From the NCBI GenBank assembly GCA_001799895.1, contig MGUI01000016.1:1-59680 (forward strand): a stretch of DNA of 59,680 nucleotides, given 5' to 3'. The position numbers and the translations under genes are program-made. This stretch comes from Elusimicrobia bacterium GWD2_63_28. Its GTDB lineage: Bacteria; Elusimicrobiota; Elusimicrobia; Elusimicrobiales; UBA9959. The notes beneath the pieces were generated by a model. It searched no databases. It had not been told where the DNA came from and saw nothing but the letters and a program-made list of their open reading frames with translations. The number at the start of each line of letters is the position of its first letter. Position 1 is the first letter of the stretch. Positions 1-8,463 of the stretch are shown piece after piece.

Positions 1-1
1 G

Positions 2-1246
2 GTGGAGCTCGACGACCTGAAAGACCGCGACCTGCCGATGCAGAAACTGCTGCTGGCCTCGCGCGAAATGATGAGCAAGTATAAGGGCCTGCGCGTGGCC
101 GTGATGCCGGCGGGCGGCTTCGGCGGCGGCGACTCCGAGCTGATGTACAACATCTCGGGGCCGGACCTGCAGAAGCTCAACGAATATTCCAGCGCGGTGG
201 CCGACAAGCTGCGCACCATCAAGGGCGCCGTGGACGTGGACACCTCCTTCTCCTACGCCAAGCCCGAGTACCGCGTGGAGATAGACCGCCGCCGCGCCCA
301 CGACCTGGGCGTGAAGGTGGAGGATATCGCCACCTCGCTGCGAACCCTGGTGGGCGGCGAAGAGGACATCACCAAATTCAAGGACGGCGACGAGCTGTAC
401 CAGGTGCGCCTGCGCGCCGAAGAAGGCTTCCGCGACAGGAAAGAGGCGATCGAGGCGCTTATGGTGCCCGCTTCCGGCGGCCGCGTGACGCGCCTCGACA
501 GCGTGGCGCGCGTGGTGGAAGGCGTAGGCCCCACCCAGATCGCCCGCTTCAACCGGCAGCGCAATGTGCAGGTGAAAGCCAACGTGGACAACATCCCGGT
601 CAACAGGCTGATAGCGGAAGCGGAGAAGGCCTTCAAGGCGCTCAACGCCCCGCCGGAGTACAAGGCCGGCATCTATGGCCGGGCCAAAGAGCTAGGCAAG
701 ATGTTGAGGGAATTCGGCATAGCCTTCGTGCTGGCCTTTATCTTCATCTACATCGTGCTGGCCAGCCAGTTCGAGAGCTTCGTCTACCCGGTCTCTATCA
801 TGATCGTGCTGCCGCTGACCATCCCATTCGCCATCATCTCGCTGTTCATTACGGGCCAGAACCTGACGCTGTTCGCCATCATGGGAATGTTCATGCTGTT
901 CGGCATCGTCACCAAGAACTCCATCCTGCAGGTGGACTACACCAACACCCTGCGGGCCAAGGGCATGCCGCGCCACCAGGCCATGATAGAGGCCAACCGC
1001 ACCCGGCTGCGCCCCATCCTGATGACCACGCTGACGCTGATAGCGGGCATGATCCCGACGGCGCTTGGCACCGGGGCGGGCTCGGGCACGCGCCGCACCA
1101 TGGCCATGGTCATCATAGGCGGCCAGACGCTGTCGCTGCTCATCACGCTGCTGATGACGCCTGTCACCTACTCGCTGATGGACGACTTCGAGGTCTGGTT
1201 CAGGAAGAAATACATGGGCGGGGTAAAAACCGGGACCGAAGCCTAG
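2..1246 (+). CDS. RND-family efflux transporter, inner-membrane pump (C-terminal part)
   Basis: This is the C-terminal 414 residues of an AcrB/HAE1-type pump, which exports hydrophobic compounds across the inner membrane using the proton gradient. The first half is porter-domain sequence, including a stretch around GEEDITKFKDGDELYQV. From about residue 238 there are hydrophobic helices matching TM8-TM12, including IVLASQFESFVYPVSIM and the conserved FGIVTKNSILQVDYTN. The gene is cut by the window edge: the frame is open at base 2 with no convincing start. It ends at a bidirectional terminator facing glgA. The substrate cannot be told from this part. Confidence 0.92.
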   Translation: MELDDLKDRDLPMQKLLLASREMMSKYKGLRVAVMPAGGFGGGDSELMYNISGPDLQKLNEYSSAVADKLRTIKGAVDVDTSFSYAKPEYRVEIDRRRAHDLGVKVEDIATSLRTLVGGEEDITKFKDGDELYQVRLRAEEGFRDRKEAIEALMVPASGGRVTRLDSVARVVEGVGPTQIARFNRQRNVQVKANVDNIPVNRLIAEAEKAFKALNAPPEYKAGIYGRAKELGKMLREFGIAFVLAFIFIYIVLASQFESFVYPVSIMIVLPLTIPFAIISLFITGQNLTLFAIMGMFMLFGIVTKNSILQVDYTNTLRAKGMPRHQAMIEANRTRLRPILMTTLTLIAGMIPTALGTGAGSGTRRTMAMVIIGGQTLSLLITLLMTPVTYSLMDDFEVWFRKKYMGGVKTGTEA

Positions 1247-1261
1247 AACCGGCCGGCACAA

Positions 1262-1297
1262 ATAAAAAAGGGAAGCGAAAGCTTCCCTTTTTTATTG
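1262..1297. terminator. Bidirectional intrinsic terminator
   Basis: A hairpin with stem gggaagc/gcttccc and a GAAA loop is flanked by A-rich sequence on the left and a T run on the right. It lies between the convergent RND and glgA genes and can serve both. Confidence 0.85.
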
Positions 1298-1311
1298 TAC
1301 GGGAACCAGGC

Positions 1312-2769
1312 CTACAACTGGCGCCGCTGGGCGGCGATGTTGAAGAGCTTGATGTAGGCCTCGGCCGACTTGTGCCAGGCGTAGTCGCCGCGCATGGCGT
1401 TGCGCACCATCATGTTCCAGTTCTCGCGCCAGCCGTACAGGGAAATTATGTGCCCCAGCACCGAATGCAGCTGGCCCGCGTCGGCGTTGTCTATGGCGAA
1501 GCCGTTGGAATCCTTCGGCTCGCCGTTGTAGAAGACGGTGTCCTTCAGGCCGCCGGTGCGGGTCACCACTGGCAGCGCGCCGTAGCGCATGGAGATCATC
1601 TGGCTCAGGCCGCAGGGCTCGAAGCGCGAAGGCATCAGGAAGATATCGGAGGCGCCGTAGATGCGGTGCGCCAGCGCCTCGTCCATGCCGGTGCGGAAAG
1701 CCACGCGCTTGGGATTGGCCTCGGCCAGCGCCGTCAGGGCGTCCGCCAGCCCCGGGTCGCCCGCGCCCAGCACCACGAACTGCACCTTTTCCAGGAAATC
1801 AGGCGCCACCTTGAGCAGGATATCCAGGCCCTTCTGGTAGTCCAGGCGGCTCACCACGCCCGCCAGCAGGATGTCCTTGTTCTCTTCGAGACCCAGCTCT
1901 TTCTGCAGCGCCTTCTTGGCCGCCGCCTTGCCGCGCTGGAAGCTCTTCAGCTCGTAGCCGCGCTCCAGGAAAGTGTCGGTGGCGGGGTCCCAGATCTCCT
2001 CGTCTATGCCGTTGAGGATGCCGAACAGGTCGGAGGTGCGGTGCTTCAGCACGCCCTCCAGCCCGTGGCCGAACTCCGGCCGGTACTGGATCTCGCTGGC
2101 GTAGGTGGGGCTGACCGTGGTGATGAGGTCGGCGAAGACCAGCGCGGACTTCATGAAGTTCACGCCGCCGTAGAACTCCAGTTTCTCAGGCGTGAAATCC
2201 AGCCAGGTGAAGCCCGCCTTCAGCAGCGCCTCTTTGGGGAACATGCCCTGGTAGGCGATATTGTGGATGGTGAACACCGAGGCCGTCTTGGCGTAGAAGG
2301 AGTCTATGCGGTAAAGGGTGCGCAGGTAGGCGGGCACCAGGCCGGTCTGCCAGTCGTGGCAGTGGATCACGTCGGGCTTGAAGCCTATGAACTTGGCGCC
2401 CTCCAGCACGGCGCGCGAGAAGAAGATAAAGCGTTCGTCGTTATCCTCGTAGTCGCCGGCGGCGGTGCGGTACATGCCGGGGCGGTCGAAATACTTGTGG
2501 CTCTCGATGAAATAGACCGCGACTTTGCCCCACTGCACGCGGCTCATGGTGGCGGTCTCCACGCGGTTGCCCACCGGGATCAAAAAGCTGCCGCCGGTGG
2601 CCTTGGGCGAGAAGGCCCCGCCGCCCACGTTGCGGTAGCGCGGCAGGAACAGCACCACCTCGGCGTCCTCCGCCTTGGAAAACACCTGCGACAGCGCGCC
2701 GGTCACGTCGGCCAACCCGCCCGTCTTGCAGAAAGGGAAAGCTTCGCTGGCTGCGATAAGGATCTTCAT
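1312..2769 (-). CDS. glgA: Glycogen synthase (ADP-glucose type, GT5)
   Basis: Transfers glucose from ADP-glucose to a growing alpha-1,4-glucan in the cytoplasm. The 485-residue length is normal for bacterial GlgA. The N-terminal motif KTGGLADV (Lys15 binds the nucleotide sugar) and the C-terminal FEPCGLSQM and GGLKDTV motifs are GT5 hallmarks. An AGGAG site lies 5 nt before the ATG. galT ends 9 nt upstream, so the two are probably cotranscribed, linking galactose entry to storage glucan. The gene ends at the terminator at 1262-1297. Confidence 0.96.
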   Translation of the reverse strand: MKILIAASEAFPFCKTGGLADVTGALSQVFSKAEDAEVVLFLPRYRNVGGGAFSPKATGGSFLIPVGNRVETATMSRVQWGKVAVYFIESHKYFDRPGMYRTAAGDYEDNDERFIFFSRAVLEGAKFIGFKPDVIHCHDWQTGLVPAYLRTLYRIDSFYAKTASVFTIHNIAYQGMFPKEALLKAGFTWLDFTPEKLEFYGGVNFMKSALVFADLITTVSPTYASEIQYRPEFGHGLEGVLKHRTSDLFGILNGIDEEIWDPATDTFLERGYELKSFQRGKAAAKKALQKELGLEENKDILLAGVVSRLDYQKGLDILLKVAPDFLEKVQFVVLGAGDPGLADALTALAEANPKRVAFRTGMDEALAHRIYGASDIFLMPSRFEPCGLSQMISMRYGALPVVTRTGGLKDTVFYNGEPKDSNGFAIDNADAGQLHSVLGHIISLYGWRENWNMMVRNAMRGDYAWHKSAEAYIKLFNIAAQRRQL

Positions 2770-2778
2770 AGCGGTCTC

Positions 2779-3774
2779 CTAAACCTTGTATTTCTTCCCC
2801 GAGTTGAGAATCTCAGCGGCGTCCTCGGGCGACACCGTGTTGATGTAAAAGCCGGTCCCCCACTCGAAGCCGGCCACGTGGGTGAGCTTGGGCATGATCT
2901 CTATATGCCAGTGGTAATGCCCGGCGGACGGCTCCTGCACGGGCATGGAATGGATGATCAGATTGTAGGACAGGTCCGTGAGGGACACGGCCAGTTTGGA
3001 CAGGGCGATCTTCACCACCTCGGCCAGCGGCCCCGCCAGGCGCTCCGGCATCTCCTCAAAATGGCTCTCGTGGACCTTGGGCAGGATCCAGGTCTCGAAG
3101 GAGAAGCGGCTGGCGTAAGGCGTGACCGCCAGGAAATCGGCGTTCTCGGCCACCACCCGGCCCTTGAATTCCTTCTCTTCCTTCACGATGTCGCAGAACA
3201 CGCAGGTGCCCCGCTCCATGTGGTACTCGGCGGCGCCTTCTATCTCCTGCATCACGCGCAGCGGCGCCATCGGCATGGAAATTATCTGGGAATGCGGGTG
3301 CAGCAGGCTGGCCCCGGCGTTGCGCCCGTGGTTCTTGAAGATCATCACGTACTTTATGCGGGGATCTTTCCTGATTTCCTTCACGCGCAGCACGAAGGTC
3401 TTCAGCACGTCGGCCACGGCCTCCGCCGGCATTTCCTCCAGCAGGCGGCCGTGCTCGGGGGTCTCTATCACTACCTCGTGGAAGCCCATGCCGTCCATGC
3501 GGTCGTAGATGCCGCTGCGGCTGTTGCCTGCGGCGGCGTCGGAGACCAGGGCGGGGTACTTGTTGCGCACCACGCGCAGCCGCCAGCTGCCCCTCTCGCC
3601 GGGCAGGGAATAGATGACCGGCGGCGTCATGTCCTCGTTGCCGGGGCAGAACGGGCAGAGGTAGCCCTTGCCGTCAGGCCCGGCGCCGGGCCGGAACTCG
3701 TTGGGGCGCAGGCCCCGCTCCGAGGCGATGATCACCCAGCGGCCGAAGACGGGATCTTTGCGGATTTCAGGCAT
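2779..3774 (-). CDS. galT: Galactose-1-phosphate uridylyltransferase
   Basis: Leloir-pathway enzyme exchanging UMP between UDP-glucose and galactose-1-phosphate. The 331-residue protein carries Cys40-x2-Cys43 (zinc) and the active-site H159-P-H161-S-Q motif, where the second histidine is normally the uridylylated nucleophile. Further family signatures are CVFCDI and HESHFEEMP. It lies 43 nt after scpB and 9 nt before glgA. The sequence before the ATG has no strong Shine-Dalgarno match. Related homologues act on other sugar phosphates, so the substrate is inferred from family resemblance. Confidence 0.93.
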   Translation of the reverse strand: MPEIRKDPVFGRWVIIASERGLRPNEFRPGAGPDGKGYLCPFCPGNEDMTPPVIYSLPGERGSWRLRVVRNKYPALVSDAAAGNSRSGIYDRMDGMGFHEVVIETPEHGRLLEEMPAEAVADVLKTFVLRVKEIRKDPRIKYVMIFKNHGRNAGASLLHPHSQIISMPMAPLRVMQEIEGAAEYHMERGTCVFCDIVKEEKEFKGRVVAENADFLAVTPYASRFSFETWILPKVHESHFEEMPERLAGPLAEVVKIALSKLAVSLTDLSYNLIIHSMPVQEPSAGHYHWHIEIMPKLTHVAGFEWGTGFYINTVSPEDAAEILNSGKKYKV

Positions 3775-3817
3775 TTATTAAAAGGGCGACGCTGCGCGCA
3801 CAGGAACCGGGGAACGG

Positions 3818-4687
3818 CTACTCCGGCTTTTCGCCGGGTTCTTGCGAAGGCTGGTCAGGCGCTCCGACTTCAGCGGGAGGCTCGGGCGGCGCGTCTTCCG
3901 CGGCAGCTTCGGGCAGGGCTTCCTCAAAGGAGGAGGGCTCGGGCTCCGCCTGGGCTTCGTCGCTCTCCGGCGCCGCTTCGGGGGCCGGCTCGGCGGGGAC
4001 CTCTTCTTCGGCGGGCTGTTCCGGCCGGGGCTCGGAGGGCTCCGGAGCGCCCTCGAGGGCGGCCTGCGCGGGATCCTGCGGCGGCGCGCCTTCGGCCACC
4101 GGCTCGGGCGTGGAATCCTGTTCTATCAGTTCCACCGCGGTGGACTGCGCCGCGGCGGCCACGTTCTCTATATTGAAGCTCTCCAGCTTGGGCAGGTCGT
4201 CGAGGGAGTTCAGGCCGAACTGGCGCAGGAACTCGCTGGTGGTGCCGTAAAGGATGGGGCGGCCTATGCTCTCGCGGCGGCCCACCACGGTGATCAGCTT
4301 GCGCTGCGTCAGCGTCTCCAGCGGGCCTATCACTTCCACGCCGCGTATGGCCTCAATGTCGCCGCGGGTGAGCGGCTGCTTGTAGGCGATGATGCAGAGG
4401 GTCTCCAGCGCGGCCTGCGTCAGGCGCACCGTCATCTTGTTGTGGAATAGCTTGCGCACCCAGATGCCGTATTCCGGCCGCGTGGCCAGCTGCCAGCCGC
4501 CGGCCACCTGCATCACCTGCAGGGCGCCGCCGGCCTCGTCGTAGCTTTTGCGCAGGTCCTGCAGCGCGGTCTCCAGGCGCTCCTTGTTCTTGATCTCGCA
4601 GAGCTGCGAGATGCGGCTCACCGGCAGCGGGGCGTCGGTGATAAAAAGCAGGGTTTCCAGCACTTTCTTTAATTCGGCGTCTTCCAT
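3818..4687 (-). CDS. scpB: Segregation and condensation protein B
   Basis: Accessory subunit of the SMC-ScpAB condensin that compacts and separates sister chromosomes. Residues 1-185 contain the two winged-helix domains typical of ScpB, including LTQAALETLCIIAYKQPLTR and VEVIGPLETLTQRKLI. Residues 192-289 form a Pro/Glu/Ala-rich acidic tail absent from short ScpB proteins, probably disordered. It follows scpA by 31 nt, the classic scpA-scpB order. Confidence 0.95.
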   Translation of the reverse strand: MEDAELKKVLETLLFITDAPLPVSRISQLCEIKNKERLETALQDLRKSYDEAGGALQVMQVAGGWQLATRPEYGIWVRKLFHNKMTVRLTQAALETLCIIAYKQPLTRGDIEAIRGVEVIGPLETLTQRKLITVVGRRESIGRPILYGTTSEFLRQFGLNSLDDLPKLESFNIENVAAAAQSTAVELIEQDSTPEPVAEGAPPQDPAQAALEGAPEPSEPRPEQPAEEEVPAEPAPEAAPESDEAQAEPEPSSFEEALPEAAAEDAPPEPPAEVGAPDQPSQEPGEKPE

Positions 4688-4718
4688 ATTACCTCTGTAG
4701 CAAAGTCAGTTTTAAAAT

Positions 4719-5516
4719 TTAGTTCCCTGCACCCTGCTGGGTTTCGGGAGCGGCCGGGAGTCCGGCCGGGACTGTTTCCGGCGCCGAAGCGGCGGCGACG
4801 GGCTCCGGCGCCTGCGCGGGAGCCGGGGCCGGATAAATGCGCACTTCGCTGTAGGCCTCGTCCTGCGACACCATTATCCTGCGCTGCTTCACCAGCTCCA
4901 GCAGGGCCATGAAGCAGGTGATCACGCCCAGCCGCTTGGTCTCGGAGGCGAACACCTCGTCGAGTATGAGCCACTCGCGGCCTTCCAGCATCTTCTCGAT
5001 CTTGGCCACGCGCGACTCGATGGGGAACTGGTCGGCCTCCACCTCGCGGGTGGGCTCGGCGCGCTCGAAGGCGCGCTTGACCGCGTCCATCAGGGCGTAG
5101 AAATCCAGGTCCAGGTATTTCTCCTCGCTGGTGAACACCGGCGAGCCGCGGTAGAAGGCGTCCTTGAACTTGGAGAAGCGGACGTTCATGTCCTTGGAGG
5201 CTTCCTTGTAGCGCTGGTACTCCTCCAGCATGCTCACCAGGGCGCCGCGCGGGTCGGGGCCGCCCTCGCCCTCCAGCACTTCGGGCGCGGGCAGCAGCAT
5301 CTTGGCCTTTATCTGCATCAGCGTCGCGGCCATCACCAAAAACTCGCCGGCCACGTCGAGGTTGAGGTTCTTCATCAGCTCGAGGTACTGCAGGTACTCG
5401 GCCGTGATGTTGGAGATCGGGATGTCGTAGATATCAAGATTGTTCTTCTTGATCAGATGCATCAGCAGGTCGAGGGGCCCCTCGAAATTTTCCAGGTGTA
5501 TGTCTATCGCGCTCAT
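4719..5516 (-). CDS. scpA: Segregation and condensation protein A
   Basis: Kleisin subunit that bridges the SMC heads. The 265-residue protein starts with a family-typical N terminus (HLENFEGPLDLLMHLIKK) and has the conserved DIPISNITAEYLQYL segment. The frame stays open upstream, but the ATG at 5516 is chosen because family homology starts there and it overlaps the trpS stop as ATGA, implying coupled translation. The C-terminal 40 residues are Ala/Pro-rich and look disordered. Confidence 0.95.
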   Translation of the reverse strand: MSAIDIHLENFEGPLDLLMHLIKKNNLDIYDIPISNITAEYLQYLELMKNLNLDVAGEFLVMAATLMQIKAKMLLPAPEVLEGEGGPDPRGALVSMLEEYQRYKEASKDMNVRFSKFKDAFYRGSPVFTSEEKYLDLDFYALMDAVKRAFERAEPTREVEADQFPIESRVAKIEKMLEGREWLILDEVFASETKRLGVITCFMALLELVKQRRIMVSQDEAYSEVRIYPAPAPAQAPEPVAAASAPETVPAGLPAAPETQQGAGN

Positions 5517-6601
5517 ATTAATCCCGCCGCCTTGGAAGCCGCGGCCATTTTCTTCGACGCCACGGCGCGGGCCCTGGCGGCGCCGTCGGCCAGCACCTTC
5601 TCCACGTCCACCGAGGCCGCTAACTCCGCCCGGCGGGCGCGGAAACCGCCGACCTCTTTCTCCATCAGCTCTATCAGCTGCTTCTTGCAGGCCCCGCAGC
5701 CTGTTTTGCCTTCGCGGCATTCGGTCTCCCGGGCCTGCCAGTCCGGGTTGTAAAGCTTGTGGAAGGCGCACACCACGCAGCCCTCGGGGTGGCCTTTATC
5801 GTCCAGCTTCACCTTGAGGGGGTCGGTGTACATCTTCTTCACCTTGGCCTCCAGGCTCTTGGCCTCCTCGCCCAGGAAGATGGTGTTGCCGTAGGACTTG
5901 GACATTTTGCGGCCGTCCAGGCCGGGCACCAGCGGGGAGGAGGTGAACAGCGGCTCGGGCTCGTTGAGCACCTGGGCGCCGAACATGTGGTTGAAGCGGC
6001 GCGCCATGTCGCGCGTCAGCTCCAGGTGCGGCAGCTGGTCCTTGCCTATGGGCACGAATTTCGCGTCGTAAAGCAGGATGTCGGCGGCCATCAGCACGGG
6101 GTAGCCGAGGAAGCCGATCACGGCCATGTCGGAGTGCAGCGCGGTGGCCTCGGCGTCCTCGCCGTGGGCCTCGGCCAGCTGCTTGGTCACGCCCTCGGCC
6201 TTCTTCATCTTGTCTTCCTGGCCCTTGTACTTGGCCTTGTGCAGCTCCTGCAGCTGCTCCTTGAAAGTGGGGTTGCGCAGCAGCCAGCTGATAGGCGTCA
6301 CCATGCCCATCAGCAGCGTGAGCTCGGCGTGTTCCTTCACGTCGGACTGGCGGAAAAGAACGCACTTGGCCGGGTCCAGCCCCAGCGCCATCAGGTCTAG
6401 CACCATTTCGCGCGTATTTTCGGCGATATTCTCGCTCTTGTCGGCGCCGGTGGTCAGCGCGTGCCAGTCGGCCACGAAGAAATAGCAGTCATACTTGTTC
6501 TGCAGGTCCAGCCAGTTCCTGAGGGTGCCCCAGTAATTGCCGAGGTGCAGCCGGCCGGTGGGCCTGGCGCCTGAAACTACCACGGGTTTGTTGTTTTCCA
6601 T
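5513..6601 (-). CDS. trpS: Tryptophanyl-tRNA synthetase
   Basis: Class Ic synthetase that charges tRNA-Trp. The HIGH-type motif reads RLHLGN near residue 18 and the KMSKS loop is present as GRKMSKSYGN. At 362 residues it is a little longer than the usual ~330, with an Ala/Lys-rich C-terminal tail. A Cys-rich stretch (CREGKTGCGACKK) near residue 310 occurs in a subset of bacterial TrpRS. It lies 10 nt after the site-2 protease gene and is coupled to scpA by ATGA. Confidence 0.96.
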   Translation of the reverse strand: MENNKPVVVSGARPTGRLHLGNYWGTLRNWLDLQNKYDCYFFVADWHALTTGADKSENIAENTREMVLDLMALGLDPAKCVLFRQSDVKEHAELTLLMGMVTPISWLLRNPTFKEQLQELHKAKYKGQEDKMKKAEGVTKQLAEAHGEDAEATALHSDMAVIGFLGYPVLMAADILLYDAKFVPIGKDQLPHLELTRDMARRFNHMFGAQVLNEPEPLFTSSPLVPGLDGRKMSKSYGNTIFLGEEAKSLEAKVKKMYTDPLKVKLDDKGHPEGCVVCAFHKLYNPDWQARETECREGKTGCGACKKQLIELMEKEVGGFRARRAELAASVDVEKVLADGAARARAVASKKMAAASKAAGLI

Positions 6602-6611
6602 AATTGTCCGT

Positions 6612-7244
6612 TCAAATCATCGTATAGACGAACACTACCATCTGCCGCGCGAAATTCAGGATGGGGGCCAGGATCTTCTGCAGCAGGCCCGTGACCACCA
6701 GGCCGAGTATCAGGTAAAAGCCGTAGGGCAGGTGTTTCTCGTAAATCTCCAGGGCGCGCCCTTTCAGCAGCCCCAGCGCCACCTGGCTGCCGTCCAGCGG
6801 AAAAACAGGGAACATATTGAACACCGCGAGCAGAAGGTTGATCTGTATCGCGAAGCCGAAAGTTATCAGCATCGGCTCCGTCAGGCCCTCTCCCAGGAAA
6901 CCCAGCGAAACTATCTTCAGCATCACTATGGAAACCGCCACCAGGGCCAGATTGGAGAGCGGGCCGCTGAGGGCCACGAAAGCCATATCAGTGCGCGGGC
7001 TATGCATGCGGTACGGGTTCACCGGCACCGGTTTGGCCCAGCCCAGGGCGGGAAAGCCGGCCATTATGCAGAGGGCGGGCAGCACCACGGTGCCCACCGG
7101 GTCTATATGCGGCAGCGGGTTGAAAGACAGCCGGCCGGAAAGATAGGCCGTATCGTCCCCGCGCCTGTAGGCCGCGTAGCCGTGGGCGAATTCGTGGAAA
7201 ATTATCGAAAAAAACAGCACCGGAATCTGTAAAATCCACTCCAT
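6612..7244 (-). CDS. Site-2-type zinc metalloprotease (M50 family), membrane protein
   Basis: Polytopic inner-membrane protease of the M50 family. The zinc motif HEFAHG lies in the first transmembrane helix at about residues 18-23, and the third ligand motif NMFPVFPLDG lies near residue 142. The 210-residue length matches small S2P proteins that have no PDZ domain. Such proteins cut membrane-embedded regulators or remnant peptides; the target here is unknown. It heads the minus-strand run trpS-scpA-scpB-galT-glgA. Confidence 0.9.
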   Translation of the reverse strand: MEWILQIPVLFFSIIFHEFAHGYAAYRRGDDTAYLSGRLSFNPLPHIDPVGTVVLPALCIMAGFPALGWAKPVPVNPYRMHSPRTDMAFVALSGPLSNLALVAVSIVMLKIVSLGFLGEGLTEPMLITFGFAIQINLLLAVFNMFPVFPLDGSQVALGLLKGRALEIYEKHLPYGFYLILGLVVTGLLQKILAPILNFARQMVVFVYTMI

Positions 7245-7268
7245 GTATCCAATTATATTAAATATGGA

Positions 7269-7295
7269 GGGGACGCTGATGACTATATGACTATT
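7269..7295 (+). repeat. Left arm of 27-bp inverted repeat flanking the RAYT gene
   Basis: Begins GGGGACGCTGAT and is perfectly complementary to 8388-8414. It overlaps the 3' end of the transposase gene and supplies its last codons and stop. Confidence 0.93.
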
Positions 7296-8263
7296 TTCAT
7301 TCTTTCGGCCAGTATACGCCCTTTGGACGCCAACTTTGAGACGGCGCTCTGCGTTATTCCCAATTCACCCGTCAATTCCACAGCTGAACCGCCAGCCGCC
7401 TCCCGGCACAGATAGCAATAAATTGCCCGCGCGCTGGCGGGGCCGCGTTCCCGGGTACGCCTTAATATATCCTCGCGGGCTATCCCGGTAGCCGTCTCCA
7501 CCGCTGCCAGCACTTCCGCGCGGCTTTTCTTCACTTTTTGCATAGCCTCTCCGGCTGCTCTTAGCACGGCCGCCACAAAATCCCCCTCTCCGAGTATCCT
7601 CTGGTCGGATAACACTTTCCCCCGGGCCCGGAAAGCCTTCAGAACGGCTCTTTTTCCGTTAAGGCTGCGCAGCAGACCGCCTCCGGAAAGATCTTTAAGT
7701 CGCATTTCTTCCGCTTTTGCGCGCATAACCTGCATGTATTTGGCGACCGCCTCCCCGTCGCTGCCGCCAAAGTGGCATAAAAGGGAGTCCCGGTTCAGTA
7801 TGCCGTCTTCGACACCGTTGATCGCGGCGCTATGCCCGCACCATTTATAGGCCGCAAGGCCGTCCAGGTCTTGCACCAGTCGGGCGCGCAGGGGATTTAA
7901 GTGGATGTAAGGCGCAACTTCCAGAAAATATTCCTCAAGATCGCAGATGATGGCTTTATATCTGTTCTGGAACAGATGCCCGGCGCGGCGATGCCTCAGA
8001 TTAAAGTTGATGGCATAGCCGGTCATAGCGTGATGCATCAGCTCCGAAAGAGGCCGCTCGCCCCGCAGGACAAGGAAGTGAAAGTGATTTGGCATCAGGG
8101 ACCACGCGAGACATTTGGCCCCCGACTTGTTCAGCCATACGCCGATGCGCTTCTGGAAATCCAGATAGTCGTCTTCGCCGAGGAATATACTGCCGCGCTC
8201 TATGCCGCGCGACATTACGTGATAAACCTGTCCCGGAACGTCTATTCTCGCTTGCCTGGGCAT
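7283..8263 (-). CDS. REP-associated tyrosine transposase (RAYT, Y1/HUH nuclease)
   Basis: Single-strand DNA transposase-like protein related to IS200/IS605 TnpA and thought to mobilise short palindromic repeats. The metal-binding HUH motif is H60-F-H62 within MPNHFHFLV, and Tyr102 in LFQNRYKA is the likely nucleophile. Residues 113-133 (VAPYIHLNPLRA) are typical of RAYTs. The C-terminal region, from about residue 215, has a helix-turn-helix segment (LGITQSAVSKLASKG). The stop lies inside the left repeat arm. A palindrome of family A lies 31-64 nt upstream of the ATG. Confidence 0.92.
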   Translation of the reverse strand: MPRQARIDVPGQVYHVMSRGIERGSIFLGEDDYLDFQKRIGVWLNKSGAKCLAWSLMPNHFHFLVLRGERPLSELMHHAMTGYAINFNLRHRRAGHLFQNRYKAIICDLEEYFLEVAPYIHLNPLRARLVQDLDGLAAYKWCGHSAAINGVEDGILNRDSLLCHFGGSDGEAVAKYMQVMRAKAEEMRLKDLSGGGLLRSLNGKRAVLKAFRARGKVLSDQRILGEGDFVAAVLRAAGEAMQKVKKSRAEVLAAVETATGIAREDILRRTRERGPASARAIYCYLCREAAGGSAVELTGELGITQSAVSKLASKGRILAERMKIVI

Positions 8264-8293
8264 ATCCCCCCCCTTCTTCCCGTAAGATTATAG

Positions 8294-8327
8294 AATAGCA
8301 GACGTCCCCGACAACCGCCTGTCGGGA
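8294..8327 (-). promoter_or_regulatory. Family A palindrome upstream of the RAYT gene, with promoter-like boxes
   Basis: Palindrome CCCGACA-n6-TTGTCGGGG (about 8305-8327). Read toward the gene, TTGTCG is followed after 16 nt by a perfect TATAAT, so the right half could be a -35 box. It is related to elements at 34079, 44874, 57664 and 59451. Confidence 0.55.
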
Positions 8328-8387
8328 TAATTTTGGTCGTTTCATGTTTTTACTACAAGAAGGCCGCTAAAACCCGGAACACCTGCA

Positions 8388-8414
8388 AATAGTCATATAG
8401 TCATCAGCGTCCCC
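8388..8414 (-). repeat. Right arm of 27-bp inverted repeat flanking the RAYT gene
   Basis: Exact reverse complement of 7269-7295, ending ATCAGCGTCCCC. Together the arms delimit a unit of about 1146 bp. Confidence 0.93.
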
Positions 8415-8431
8415 TACAATATACTTTTTAG

Positions 8432-8437
8432 TATAAT
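8432..8437 (+). promoter_or_regulatory. Probable -10 box for the sugar dehydrogenase operon
   Basis: A consensus TATAAT lies 26 nt before the start at 8464, in an AT-rich patch next to the RAYT repeat arm. No clear -35 match is visible 17 nt upstream, so part of the promoter may have been altered by the element. Confidence 0.4.
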
Positions 8438-8463
8438 TTCAGCAGGCAGCGGGGCAACTAAAA

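Noticed and set aside
1372..4176. A 934-codon open frame on the plus strand opposite glgA, galT and scpB.
   Set aside because: The opposite strand encodes three well-conserved enzymes. The frame is His/Gly/Ala/Leu-rich low-complexity sequence, the usual shadow of G+C-rich coding DNA.
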